Below are positions 1 through 11,035 of a stretch of DNA of 64,000 bases, piece by piece. The position numbers and the translations under genes were made by a program. Under the pieces are notes generated by a model, which was given only the letters and a program-made list of their open reading frames with translations, did no database searches and was not told where the DNA came from. Source of the DNA: Antilocapra americana (lineage: Eukaryota > Chordata > Mammalia > Artiodactyla > Antilocapridae); NCBI GenBank assembly GCA_007570785.1, contig ML662449.1:14220491-14284490 (forward strand), in the 5' to 3' direction. How positions within the stretch are numbered: the first letter of the stretch is position 1; every line of letters begins with the position of its first letter.

Positions 1-468
1 ACAAAGGTCCATCTAGTCAAAGCTATGGTTTTTCCAGTGGTAATGTACGGATGTGAGAATTGGACTATAAAGAAAGCTGAGTGCCAAAGAATTGAAGGTT
101 TTGAACTGTGGTGTTGGAGAAGACTCTTGAGATTCCCTTGGACTGCAAGCAGATCCACCCAGTCCATCCTAAAGGAGATCAGTCCTGGGTGTTCATTGGA
201 AGGACTGATGCTGAAGCTGAAACTCCAATACTTTGGCCACCTGATGGGAAGAGTTGACTCATTGGAAAAGACCCTGATGCTGGGAAGGACTGGGGGCAGA
301 AGGAGAAGGGGATGACCTAGGATGAGATGGCTGGATGGCATCACCGACTCGATGGACATGAGTTTGGGTAAACTCCAGGAGTTCGTGATGGACAGGGAGG
401 CCTGGCGTGCTGCAATTCATGGGGTTGCAAAGAGTCGGACACGACTGAGCAACTGAACTGAACTGAAT
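1..468 (+). mobile_element. BovB (RTE) LINE, 3' end
   Basis: This is the C-terminal coding part and 3' tail of a BovB retrotransposon, cut by the window start. The frame from 25 to 315 carries the family's C-terminal block (VMYGCENWTIKKAE, then [16 protein letters not shown]) and runs into a stop at 313-315, where the family normally reads on. The tail ends in the typical gactgagcaactgaactgaa. It sits in an older antisense L1 that resumes at about 469. The copy is non-functional because only the 3' end is present here. Confidence 0.93.
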
Positions 469-1395
469 GTTGAGCATCTTTTCATGTACTTATTAGCCAT
501 CTGTACATCTCCTTTTGACAAATGTCTATGTCTATTCAAATCCTTTCCATTTTTTTTAAAAAATTAAGCTTTTTATTTTGATGTATTTGCAGATTTATAT
601 ACATCTGTAAGAAATAATATAGAGATCAAAAAATCCTTTACAATTTTTTCCATTTAATATCTTGTGAAACTACAGCATGATATCACAATCAGAATACTGA
701 CACTGATACAGCCAAGATACAGAACATTTCTATCATCACTAAGATCTCTCTACTTTATATATATATTTTTCTTTTTTGGCTACACCCCATGGCATGTGGG
801 ATCTTAGCTCCCCAACCAGGGATCGAACCTGTACCCCTCGCAGTGCAAATCTGGTGTTTTAACCACTGGATTGCTGGGGAAGTCCCTATGTTATCCTTTT
901 ATAACCACACACAGTTCCCTCCTGCCTCAATTCCTCCTTATCCAATTATAATCTCTTCCTCATTTCTATAATTTTTCTATTTAGAAAATGTTATATAAAT
1001 AGATAATATGGTATATAACCTTTGGGGATTTTTTTTCCCACTCAGCATAATTCTCTAGAGATTCATCCAGGTTATTTCATGATTAATAGTTTCTTTTTAT
1101 GGCTGAGGAATATTCCATCTTATGGATGAATCAGTTTGTTTAACCATTCACCTGTTGAAGGATGTTTGGGTTGTTTCCAATTTTGAGCTATTATAAATAA
1201 AGCTGCTATAAACATATGTGTACAGGTTTTGGTTTGAACATATGTCTTCATTTCTCTGGGATAAATGCCCAGGATTGCAATTGCTGGGTTGTATGGTAGT
1301 TGTATATTTAGGTTTTTAAGAAACTGCCAAACTGATTTCCAGAGTGGCTGTACCATTTGACATTCCTCCCGGCAATGTATGAGTGATACATTTTC
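469..1395 (-). mobile_element. Old L1 (L1M-type) fragment, antisense
   Basis: Read on the minus strand this is the 3' end of ORF2 and the 3' UTR of an old mammalian L1. The minus frame 1120-1356 gives the ORF2 C-terminal signature (FLKNLNIQLPYNPAIAILGIYP). The left part (469-770) is AT-rich 3' UTR and may contain pieces of more than one L1. A CHR SINE (771-886) interrupts it and a BovB is inserted at its left edge. Confidence 0.8.
771..886 (-). mobile_element. CHR-type SINE, short form
   Basis: A tRNA-Glu-derived SINE in reverse orientation. The right end reads as the reverse of the usual 'acttccc' head, box B is visible as the reverse of ggttcgatccc, and the left end is the A-rich tail seen as poly-T. 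It is inserted in the 3' UTR of the old L1. Confidence 0.85.
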
Positions 1396-1660
1396 TGTGA
1401 ATAAAGACTGGGTCGGGGAAGGGAGACCTGGTCCACTCTGCTGTGCTTGCCTGCTACAGAGCTTTTGCAGTAAGGGGTATGAAAGGGGAGAGTTTAATCC
1501 CAGGGGAGCCTGTCCCTCCTGGGGTTAAACTGTAATCCCAGACTGGGAGATCCTGGGAAGGAGCCCATGTCTTCTTGGCTGTACTTGTATGGGGCATAAT
1601 ACGTGGGGTGAAAAGCAGGGGACAGGGGTAAAGGAGCTTGTCCCAGTCTCAAATGCCATG

Positions 1661-1870
1661 TTGTTTGTTTAGTTCCTAAGTCCTGGATAACTCTGTTGCG
1701 ACCCCATGGACTGTAGCCTGCCAGGTTCTTCTGTCCATAGGATTCTCCTAAAAAGAATACTGGAGCAGGCTGCCATTTCCTTCCCCTGGGGATCTTCCCA
1801 ACTCAGGGATTGAACCCCTGTCTCCTGCATTGGCAGGGTGATTCTTACCACTGAGCCACCAGGGAAGCCC
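1661..1870 (-). mobile_element. Bov-tA SINE
   Basis: A full Bov-tA element in reverse: the Bov-A unit is on the left, and the tRNA-like head on the right ends in gccaccagggaagcccc. A direct repeat of ctcaaatgcc (left) and ctcaaatccc (right) flanks it, with two mismatches, as expected of an L1- or BovB-mobilised insertion. Confidence 0.93.
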
Positions 1871-2680
1871 CTCAAATCCCTTAGCCCCTCCCTGTTCTTA
1901 CTGAAATTAGTAGATTTTCTTGAATGAATGTTTCATTTGCTGTATGCCCTTAGGACAGTTCTCAGAGACTAATACTTCACCAAATTGTTGCTTGTCAGAG
2001 AGGTCTGCTGGTCTTGCCATTCTGGAAGTCCCCACCCCTCTAGCTTATTTCTTGATATGTTTAAGAATCTGAAGGGGGAAAAAACCCATCCTGCCCCCAA
2101 ATTCTGCATTCCCGGAACAGCAGATCATCCCCAATCCTCCCCTGGCTGATGAGACTGAAAGTGCTGTCACCTCCTGCAACCTCAGATACCTATGAAGCTG
2201 GCTGAGATGCACTGCAGGGAGAACAGGGCTGGCCTGCCTTGATAAGGAAAACGCAGCTTTTTTTTTTTTCCCTGAAGGACACAGGGTGTGTCTCCACACA
2301 TTACATTAGTGTAATGTAAATGGATTCATGCTGGAAGACTGAAGCTAGTACTCAATTTTATACCAAAATGCTGCCAGTTTCAGCAGTATGATGTCTTGAT
2401 GCACTCAGCTGCGTGGTTTTTAAGCTGATCACCGATAGAGGAATCAGCAGATCAGCCCAAAGGAGGAAGGCAGGGACAAGCTCTTTTTTCTTAAATGGAT
2501 AATACAGTAACATGGTTTGTAGAATGGTATATTGTGGGAAACCTTCCTGCCACTGCTGTCTCTCTGCCACCCAGTTCTTTTATTCCAACAGGCCATCCAT
2601 AGATTAGTTTCTTATATATCTTTCCAGGAATATTCTATAAAAGCAACTTAAACAAACATTCTATTTTTCTCAGAAGACCT
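1871..2680. other. Intergenic stretch without recognised feature
   Basis: No exon-like frame, RNA gene or recognisable repeat was seen. Short open frames here lack any family signature. The only low-complexity tract is a poly-T near 2258-2269. Confidence 0.5.
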
Positions 2681-2850
2681 GGGTTTGAATCCAGTTTTGC
2701 CCCTCTCAAAACATCAGCTATGTAAACATGGATATGTGACTTGACCTTTTGAGCCTCAGATTCCTCACCTGAAAACTGGGAGTAGGTACAATTACTCATA
2801 AAGTTACTCACAAGGTTAGGATTAGCATTAAGTAAGACTGTATTCAACCA
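2681..2850 (+). repeat. MIR SINE
   Basis: The central MIR core is clear: 'gacctgggtttgaatcc', then a stretch ending in 'tcctcacctgaaaactggg', then the 3' part with 'attaagtaag'. It is diverged, as expected of a repeat that predates placental mammals. Confidence 0.75.
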
Positions 2851-3958
2851 TGCTTTCTAAATAGAAAAGTACTATACCAATATCAGTGGTTGTTCTAATG
2901 GGAGCAGTACCCAAGAACTAACAGTGTAGCAGAGGTTGGCTATACTCAGCAGGTGCTCTGGGATCAGCAGCTGGTAATACTGGGAAAGCATCTGAGGCTG
3001 ATTGAGGGACAGAGAACATGGGCCTCAGGGTCCCTTGTGGAACGCCAATATGGCCGAATTGGGCATGAATTAGAGTCTGACTGGTTTGCAAGTCTGAACT
3101 TTGGGAAGTCAATGACACACAAAACCCATCATATTACCCATGTACTGAAGGCAGTCAGCAGGGTTCAAAGTTAGCTGTGGCTCTGATATAGGCACCTTCT
3201 CTTGAAAAGAAGCCTACTTTTGGACAAGTGACAATGTTGGGTTTAATCTAAAACAGACTTGGGCAGATTAGAGTATTCCAAAGACCATTGATAAGGACTT
3301 GTTCCAAAGACCATCTGGAATATAACTTATGACAAGGCTGAGAACTCAGGACATATGACACAGGCTCAGGCCAGGAATCAGAAAATTAGGACCCCAGTTG
3401 AATTAAGCTTCCATTTGTTTGCAACTTGTCCCTTTTTGGCAGAATGAGTGTAACAGCAGAGAAAACAAGAGAAATCAGAGGCTCATCACAAAGAGTCCAA
3501 AAAATATCTTAGGTCTTCCTCTATCTGGGTTACCACCTTGCAAACAATCTACAGGGAGTCTAACCTAGGTTCTTATTGTCCCTTTAAACAAGTTTCAAAG
3601 GATCATACAGGTGGTGGAATGAAGGAGACACCACTGGTATCTGAATAGGATGTGATGGACAAAGCCCTGCCTAGGAGAGATGAGACAGGTGTGTACAGCA
3701 GGAAGACAGCTGGTGGAAGGTAGAGTTGAAGCCAGTTTACTGACTGGAACTCCTTTTGTTCATCTTCTGGTCTTGGAGAACTTCTACAGGCAACAAGATG
3801 ACCAATTTCCTACCTCTGGACTACCTCTCAGGCCACAGATCATGTAGCTTCAGCAAGCCTCACACCAGGCCTGGCAATGGCCTGTGATTTGTCGATGACT
3901 GAGGGAGCACAAGTCAGACTCCAAAGATCTGAACTGACTGTCTCTCTGCAATCTCAGG
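2851..3958. other. Intergenic stretch without recognised feature
   Basis: Apparently single-copy sequence. I see no splice-bounded frame, RNA gene or transposon signature. Confidence 0.45.
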
Positions 3959-4170
3959 GGCTTCCCTGGTGCCTCAGTTGTAAAGAATCCTCCTGCAAGA
4001 TACAGGAGACGTGGGTTCGATCCCTGGGTCAGAAAGATCCCCTGGAGGAAGGCATGGCAATCCACTCCAGTATTCTTGCCTGGAAGATCCCATGGACAGA
4101 GGAGCCTGGAGGGCTACAGGCCATAGGTTCGCAAAGAGTTGGACACAACTGAAGTAACAGCACGCACTCA
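3959..4170 (+). mobile_element. Bov-tA SINE
   Basis: Sense Bov-tA: a tRNA-like head with box B (gggttcgatccc near 4014), the Bov-A unit from about 4055, and the end gttggacacaactgaag. It is moderately diverged. Confidence 0.92.
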
Positions 4171-4575
4171 CGGGTGTTCATTTCACAGCCAAAATCAACT
4201 CCAGTTCCTGAGGCTGAGGAGGCTGGGTCACCACTACTCCAGTCTCAGGGGAACTTCTAAGAATAGGTTCAAAACTCCCCATCGTGAATGCTGAAATGTT
4301 CCAAAATCCTATTTTTCTCTCTGTCTCTTCCTCCTACTCTCTCTTATTCTCTTGAGACAGATTAAACAAGGCATTGAGGAGGAAGCAGTAGAGTTGAAAG
4401 GGACTGAATCTGTGGAGGACTAAAGGGTGAAAAAAAGCCAGATTGGAGAGTTTTTTTAAAAAGGACTTTATCTTGTATTGCTTTCCTCTTAATAACTGTT
4501 TGCTTTTCTTTTTTTAAGTACCTGTCTCTGCCTTCTTTTTTCCCCCCAACTTTTTATTGTCAGTTTCATTTCTTC
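4171..4575. other. Unannotated stretch between SINEs
   Basis: No gene or clear repeat. It contains pyrimidine-rich tracts near 4317-4345 and 4508-4555. Confidence 0.4.
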
Positions 4576-4905
4576 CATTATAGCTCAGTTGGTAAAGAAT
4601 CTGCTGGCAATGCAGGAGACCCCAGTTTGATTCCTGAGTTGGGAAGATCCACTGGAAAAGGGATAGGCTACCCACTCCAGTATTTTTGGGCTTCCCTTGG
4701 GGCTCAGATGGCAAAGAATCTGCCTGCAATGTGGAAGACCTGGGTTCGATCCCTGGTTAGGAAGATTCAGGAGATGGATCTCCTGGGTTGGAAAAGGGAA
4801 AGGCTACCCACTCCAGTTTTCTGGGCTGGAGAATTCCATGGACTATACAGTCTATGGGGTCTCAGAGTCAAACACGACTGAGCAAACTTCACTCACTTTT
4901 TTCAT
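4576..4905 (+). mobile_element. Dimeric Bov-tA-type SINE
   Basis: Two tRNA-like heads lie in tandem. The first (4576-4688) stops after 'ctccagtattttt' and runs directly into a second head (4690 onward) followed by a full Bov-A tail ending near 4890. The same head-to-head-of-next junction recurs at 24201-24356, so this is a repeated dimer type rather than two chance insertions. Confidence 0.8.
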
Positions 4906-5020
4906 TTCTTCAGCAACCACTCCCCAAAAAGGAAAATAAAACTTGAAACTCACAGAAAAATTGAAAAACATGTACAATGATATCAAAAGAGCAACCCATA
5001 AAAATAAAATGGATTTTAAT

Positions 5021-5100
5021 GGCAACCCACTCCAGTACTCTTGCCTGGAGAATCCCATGGACAGAGGAGCCTGGTGGGCGACAGTCCATGGGGTCGCAAG
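5021..5100 (+). mobile_element. Bov-A unit, partial SINE
   Basis: Only the Bov-A part of a SINE, from ggcaacccactccag to ggggtcgcaag, with no tRNA-like head. It lies at the left edge of the old L1 that starts just after it. Confidence 0.85.
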
Positions 5101-5350
5101 TGATTTCATTTTCACTTTATCAAAATTAAAAGTTTCTGCTCTTGAAGGACACTATTAAGAAAAAGACAAGATAAGCCACAGATTGAGAGAAAGAATTTTA
5201 AAAACATATCTAATAAAGGACTTGTATATTAGATGTATGACAAATAACCTAATAAAAATAGGCAAAATATTTGACCAGATATTTTACCAAAGAAGGTACA
5301 CAAATGGCAGATAAGCATGTGAAAAAGATAACTTAATATTTTAAGTCATC

Positions 5351-5566
5351 ATTGTTGTTGTTGTTATTTAGTCACTAAGTCATCTCCAACTCTTTGCAAC
5401 ACCATGCACTGCAGCCTGCCAGACTCCTCTGTCCATGGGATTTCCCAGGCAAGAACTGGAGTGGATTGCTATTTCCTTCTCCAGGGGATCTTCTTGACCC
5501 AGGGATCAAACCCATGTCTTCTGCTTGGCAGGTATATTCTTTACTACTGAGCCACCTGGGAAGCCC
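5351..5566 (-). mobile_element. Bov-tA SINE
   Basis: Reverse-orientation Bov-tA. A (TTG)n run marks its tail at 5351-5363 and the head ends gccacctgggaagccct. An 8-bp duplication, taagtcat, lies at 5342-5349 and 5570-5577. Confidence 0.92.
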
Positions 5567-5820
5567 TCATAAGTCATTAGGGGAATGCACACTGAAACCA
5601 AAATGAAATACCACTAAATATGCATTGAAATGGCTGAAATCAGAAAAACTTAACTGTTGATGGGAATGGAAAATAGTACCACCACTTTGGTAAAGTCTAG
5701 AAGTTTCTCATAGAGATAATCATTCCATTCCTCGATATTTACCCAAGAAAAGTGAAAAATCTCTGTTCACACAAAAATCTATATGCAAATCCCTACAGTC
5801 GCAGTATTTATTAATAATTC

Positions 5821-8531
5821 AGTTCAGTTCAGTCGCTCAGTCATGTCCGACTCTTTGCGACCACATGAATTGCAGCACAACAGGCCTCCTTGTCCATCAC
5901 CAATTCCTGGAGCCCACCAAAAGCCATGGCCATCAAGTTGGTGATACCATCCAGCCATTTCATCCTCTGTCGTCCACTTCTCCTCCTGCCATCAATCTTT
6001 CCCAGCATCAGGGTCAGGGTCTTTTCAAATGAGCCAGCTCTTTGCTTGAGGTGGCCAAAGTATTGGAGTTTCAGCTTCAACATTAGTCCTTCCAATGAAC
6101 ACCCAGGACTGATCTCCTTTAGGATGGACTGGTTGGATCTCCTTGAAGTTCAAGGGACTCTCAAGAATCTTCTCCAACACCACAGTTCAAAAGCATCAAT
6201 TCCTCTGTGCTCAGCTTTCTTTATAGTCCAACTCTCACATCCATACATGACTACTGGAAAAATCATAGCCTTGACTCTATGGACCTTTGTTGGCAAAGTA
6301 ATGTCTCTACTTTTCAATATGCTATCTAGGTTGGTCATAACTTTCCTTCCAAGGAGTAAGTGTCTTTTAATTTTATGGCTGCAATCACCACCTGCAGTGA
6401 TTTTGGAGCCCCCCAAAATAAAGTCTGACACTGTTTTCACTGTTTCCCCATCTATCTGCCATGAAGTGATGGGACCAGTTGCCCATGATCTTAGTTTTCT
6501 GAATGTTGAGCTTTAAGCCAACTTTTTCACTCTCCTCTTTCACTTTTATCAAGAGGCTCTTTAGTTCTTCTTCACTTTCTGTCATAAGGGTTGTGTCATC
6601 TGCATACCTGAGGTTATTGATATTTCTCCCAGCAATCTTGATTCCAGCTTGTGCTTCATCCAGCCCAGCATTTCTCCTGATGTACTCTACATATAAGTTA
6701 AATAAGCAGGGTGACAATATACAGCCTTGACGTACTCCTTTTCCTATTTGGAACCATCTGTTGTTCCATGTCCAGTTCTAACTGTTGCTTCCTGACCTGC
6801 ATACAGGTTTCTCAAGAGGCAGGTCAGGTTGTCTGGTATTCCCATCTCTTTCAGAATTTTCCACAGTTTATTGTGATCCACACAGTCAAAGGCTTTGGCA
6901 TAGTCAATAAAGCAGAAATAATTGTTTTTCTAGAACTCTCTTGCTTCTTCAGTGATCCATTGGATGTTAGCAATTTGATCTCTGGTTCCTCTGCCTTTTC
7001 TAAAACCAGCTTGAACATCTGGAATTTCATGGTTCACGTATTTCGGAAGCCTGGCTTGGAGAATTTTGAGCATTACTTTACTAGCGTGTGAGATGAGTGC
7101 AATTGTGTGGTAGTTTGAGCATTCTTTGGCACTGCCTTTCTTTGGGTTTGGAATGAAAACCTTTTCTAGTCCTGTGGCCACTGCTGAGTTTTCCGTATTT
7201 GCTGGCATATTGAGTGCAGCACTTTCACAGAATCATCTTCTTGGATTTGAAATAGCTCAGCTGGAATTCCATCACCTCCACTAGCTTTGTTCATAGAGAT
7301 TCTTCCTAAGGCCCACTTGACTTCACATTCCAGGATGCCTGGCTCTACATGAGTGATCACACCACCATGATTATCTGGGTTGTGAAGATCTTTTTTGTAC
7401 AGTTCTTCTATGTATTTTTGCCACCTCTTCTTAATATCTTCTGCTTCTGTTAGGTCCCTACCATTCCTGTCCTTCACTGTGACCATCTTTGCATGAAATG
7501 TTCCCTTGGTATCTCTAATTTTCTCGAAGAGATCTCTAGTCTTTCCCATTCTATTATTTTCCTCTATTTCTTTGCATTGATCACTGAGGAAGGCTTTCTT
7601 CTCTCTCCTTGTTATTCTTTGGAACTCTGCATTCAAATGGATATATCTTTCCTTTTCTCCTTTGCTTTTTGCTTCTTTTCTTTTCATAGCTATTTGTAAG
7701 GCCTCCTCAGACAGCCATTTTGCTTTTTTGTATTTCTTTTTCTTGGGGATGGTCTTAGTCCCTGTCTCCTGTAAAATGTCACGAACTTCCATCCATAGTT
7801 CATCAGGCACTCTATCAGATCTAGTCCCTTAAATCTATTTCTCACTTCCACTGTATAGTCATAAGGGATTTGATTTAGGTCATACCTGAATGGTCTAGTG
7901 GTTTTCTCCATTTTCTTCAATTTCAGTCTGAATTTGGCAATGAGGAGTTCATGATCCTGAGCCACAGTCAGCTCCCAGTCTTGTTTTTGCTGACTGTATA
8001 GAGCTTCTCCATCTTTGGCTGCAAAGAATATAATCAATCTGATTTCAGTGTTGACTATCTGGTGATGTCCATGGGTAGAGTCTTCTCTTGTGTTGTTGGA
8101 AGAGGGTGTTTGCTATGACCAGTGCGTTCTCTTGGCAGAACTCTATTAGCCTTTGCCCTTCTTCATTCTGTCCTACAAGGCCAAATCTGCCTGTTACTCC
8201 AGGTGTTTCTTGAGTTCCTACTTGTGCATTCCAGTCCTCAATAATGAAAAGGACATCTTTTGGGGGTGTTAGTTCTAGAAGGTCTTGTAGGTCTTCATAG
8301 AACTGTTCAACATCAGCTTCTTTGGTGTTACTGGTTGGGGCATAGAGTTGAATTACCATGATCTTGAATGGTTTGCCTTGGAAATGAACGGAGATCATTC
8401 TGTCGTTTTTGAGATTGCATCCAAGTACTGCATTTCAAACTCTTTTGTTGACTATGATGGCTACTCCATTTAGTGCTATATTTAATACTGTGGTCATAAT
8501 TACAGTGTTATATAAGTACAAATTATATTTA
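5821..8531 (-). mobile_element. BovB LINE, 5'-truncated, 2.7 kb
   Basis: The longest BovB in the window, reverse orientation. Its 3' terminus is at the left (gttcagttcagtcgctcag). On the minus strand the order is a late endonuclease domain, a linker, reverse transcriptase and a C-terminal domain. The first part of the endonuclease is missing. The flanks carry an imperfect repeat, agtatttattaataatt near 5803-5819 and agtatttatgcataatt near 8533-8549, which also restores continuity of the host L1. The stretch 8476-8531 is not clearly BovB. Confidence 0.92.
5841..8440 (-). pseudogene. BovB ORF remnant (endonuclease-reverse transcriptase)
   Basis: On the minus strand 8045-8398 encodes endonuclease core with VIQLYAPTS and the DWNAQVG motif. 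7690-8037 carries HELLIAKFRLKLKK, and 7166-7810 the linker ending IPAELFQIQEDD. 6930-7208 holds early RT (AGFRKGRGTRDQIANI) and 6385-6717 the catalytic box YADDTTLM. 5841-6095 is the C-terminus. The pieces lie in different frames with stops between, so the protein is broken by several indels. The RT catalytic aspartates survive in their own segment. It has no expected product. Confidence 0.9.
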
Positions 8532-8616
8532 TAGTATTTATGCATAATTGTCTAACACTCTAAACAATCCAAATGTCCTTCAGCTGATAAATGGACAAAC
8601 AAAATGTGGTATACCT

Positions 8617-10175
8617 TTTTTTCACTCTGGTTATTTTTTTCTGATATTGAGTTGTATGAGCTGTTTATATATTTTGGATATTAACCCCACCAGTCATATC
8701 AAATATTCTTCCCATTCAGAATGTTGTTTTTTCATCTTGTCAATGGTTTGCTTTTCTGTCAAAAGCTTTTACGTTTAATTAGGTTCCATTTATTTTTATT
8801 TCTTTTGCCCTGGAAGACATATCTAGAATAATATTGCTATGATTTATGTCAAAGAATGCTCTGCCTCTGCTCTCTTCTAGGAGTTTTATGGTTTCAGGTC
8901 TTACATTTAGGTCTTTAATCCATTTGAATTTATTTTTGCATATGGTGAGGAAATGTTTTAATCTCATTCTTTTACATGTAGCTATCCAATTTTCCTAGCA
9001 CCACTTATTGAAGAGAATGTCCTTTTTTCCATTTTATATTCTTGCCTCCTTTGTCATAGATTAACTGGCCACAGGTACACAAGTTTATTTCTTTACTCTC
9101 TATTCTGTTCGATTGATCAAAGTGTCTGTTTGGGAGCTAGTATCATGCTGTTTTTTATTACTGTAGCTTTGTAATATAGTCTGAAGTCAAGGAGCATGAT
9201 ATCTCTACTTGATTCTTTTTGCTCAAGTTTGCTTGGCAATTTGGGGTCTTTTATGGTTTCACACAAATTTTAAGATTACTTCTAGTTCTATGAAAAATGT
9301 CATGTATTTTGATAGGGATTGCATTAAATCTGCATATTATTTTGGGTAGTATAGATGTTTTAACAATATTAATTCTTCCAGACTTCCCTTTTGGTATAGT
9401 AGATAAGAATCCACCTGCTGATGCAGGGAACAGAAGTTTGATCCCTGATCCAGGAAGATTCCATATGCCACAGAGCAACCAAGCTGGTGTGCCAGAACTA
9501 CTTAGCCCATGCTCTAGAGCCCATGAGCCATAACTACTGTTGGTGAGGATGTAGAGAAATGGAAAGGTTTGTACACTTTTGGTGTCATTAAATTGGTGCA
9601 GCCACATGGTAAACTATGAATTTTCCTCAAAAAAGCTACATTAATTCAGAAAGATACCCCAATATTCAAAGCAGCATTATTTACAGTAGCCAAGATATAG
9701 AGGCAACCCAAGTGTCTTATCAACAGATGAATGGACAATTATATACATATATATAATGGACTATTAGAGCCATAAAAAACAATGAAATTCTACCATTTGC
9801 AACAACATAATGGACCTAGGGAGTATTATGTTTAGTGAAATAAGTCAAAGGACAATGAATACTGTATGTTATCATTTATATGTGGAATCTAAAAACACAA
9901 CAAATGAATGTATATTCAAAACAGAACAAACACACAGATATAGAAAACTAACTAGTATTACCAGTGGAGAGAAAGAAGAGGGGAAGGGCTAGAGAAGGGT
10001 AGGGGATTAAGAGATACAAAATGCTGTGTATAAAATAGATAAGGAACAAGAAAATAGAGCAATTATTATATAATAACTTTAAATGGTGCATACTCAATAA
10101 AAATATTGAATCACTATTCTGTAACACCTGAAACTAATATAATATTGTAAATCAACTGTATTTCAATAAAACAAG
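8617..10175 (+). mobile_element. Inverted (twin-primed) L1
   Basis: 8617-9380 is L1 ORF2 read on the minus strand: frame 8779-8967 gives IKDLNVRPETIKLLEESRG, and the segment nearer 9380 gives NIVKTSILPKI. 9533-10175 is the L1 3' end read on the plus strand, from 'ttggtgaggatgtagaga' to the A-rich end. The outer edge of the inverted part (the 'acagctcat' region) lies only a little upstream, in L1 coordinates, of where the sense part begins. That is the arrangement twin priming produces. A CHR SINE sits at the inversion junction. Host L1 sequence resumes on both sides. Confidence 0.72.
9381..9532 (+). mobile_element. CHR-type SINE at the L1 inversion junction
   Basis: Sense CHR SINE: acttccctttt head, box B 'gtttgatccctg', then 'agcccatgctctagagccca', cut short before the usual tail. 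It occupies the junction of the inverted L1 exactly, so it either inserted there later or the boundary was used as a target. Confidence 0.82.
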
Positions 10176-10264
10176 CATGATACATTCATACAATGGGATA
10201 CTACACATTGATAACTCCTGAAACATGTGAAAACATAGATGAATCTCAAATGCATCATGCTAAG

Positions 10265-10710
10265 TCTCATAGGTTCAGTGGTATCTCCCCTCCAAACAAT
10301 ATGAAATCCTAAACCTCAACATCACAAAATGTGACCTTACTTAGAAATAGGGTCATTGCAGATATAATTAGCTAAGATGAGGTCATATATTTGAACAGGG
10401 TGAGCCCTTACTTCAATATCACTGGTAACTAATGCAATGACAGGCAACACACAGGGAGAACACCATGCAATGTCCAGGGTGAGACTGCAGTTATGCCACT
10501 GTGAGACATAGAACACCAAGGATTGCTGGTGATGCCAGAAACTAAGAGAAAGCATGGATAGATTCTCCTCAAGGGCCATCTAGAGAGCATGAACCTCCTG
10601 ATAAATTGATTTTGGACTTCTAGCATCCACAACTGAGACAATAAATTTTTGTTGGTTTAAGCCACTTGGTTTGTGGTACTTTGTTAGAGCAGCTCTAGAA
10701 AACTAGTATA
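10265..10710 (+). mobile_element. MaLR/ERVL-type solo LTR (MLT1-like)
   Basis: A 446-bp LTR-like unit. Family marks are 'aaatcctaaacctcaac', 'gtgaccttacttagaaatag', the poly(A) signal in 'gagacaataaatttttgttg', and 'ttggtttgtggtactttgtt' near the end. A perfect 5-bp duplication, ctaag, flanks it at 10260-10264 and 10711-10715, the size known for ERVL/MaLR integration. No internal retroviral region is attached, so it is a recombined solo LTR. The subfamily name is from memory. Confidence 0.72.
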
Positions 10711-11035
10711 CTAAGTTTAAAAAGCCAGACTTAAAATGCATTTAATATGTGATAACATTAAAATGTAATGTGATAACATTCTGGAAAAGACAAAACCATA
10801 GGGTTGGAGAATAGATCAGTGTTGCCAAAGGTTGGGGGTACAGGATGAGGGAATGACTACAAAGAGGCAAGGAGAGTTTTGAAAGCAATAGATATATTCT
10901 AGATCTTGACCATGATGGTAGCTACACTATTGCATGTGTTTGTCAAAATAATAAAACTTTACACTATGTAAATTTTAAATTTTTAAATTTTACTCTATGT
11001 AAATTACACCTATGTAAATTAAACCTGGCTCCCTC

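Larger units (their letters stand above)
5101..11035 (+). mobile_element. Old sense L1 split by five later insertions
   Basis: Four separated pieces read in order as one old L1 3' half. They are 5101-5820 (late ORF2, 'aaaagtttctgctcttgaag'), about 8532-8616 (matching 'caaatgtccttcagctgataa'), about 10180-10264 ('catacaatgggatactac', then 'gatgaatctcaaatgcatca') and 10711-11035 (3' UTR). Between them lie a Bov-tA (5351-5566), a BovB (5821-8531), a twin-primed L1 (8617-10175) carrying a CHR SINE, and a MaLR-type LTR (10265-10710). The order of L1 segments is recognised from memory of the family. The exact joins are approximate. Confidence 0.7.

Noticed and set aside
5890..6516. 208-codon plus-strand frame, the longest N-free open frame in the left 50 kb after the minus-strand BovB linker frame
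   Set aside because: It is the antisense shadow of the BovB C-terminal coding region. Its peptide is the reverse-strand reading of that element and recurs at other BovB copies.
5821..8531. Endonuclease plus reverse transcriptase segments that could suggest a retron or defence RT
   Set aside because: Order, motifs and the 3' tail are those of BovB, a common ruminant LINE.
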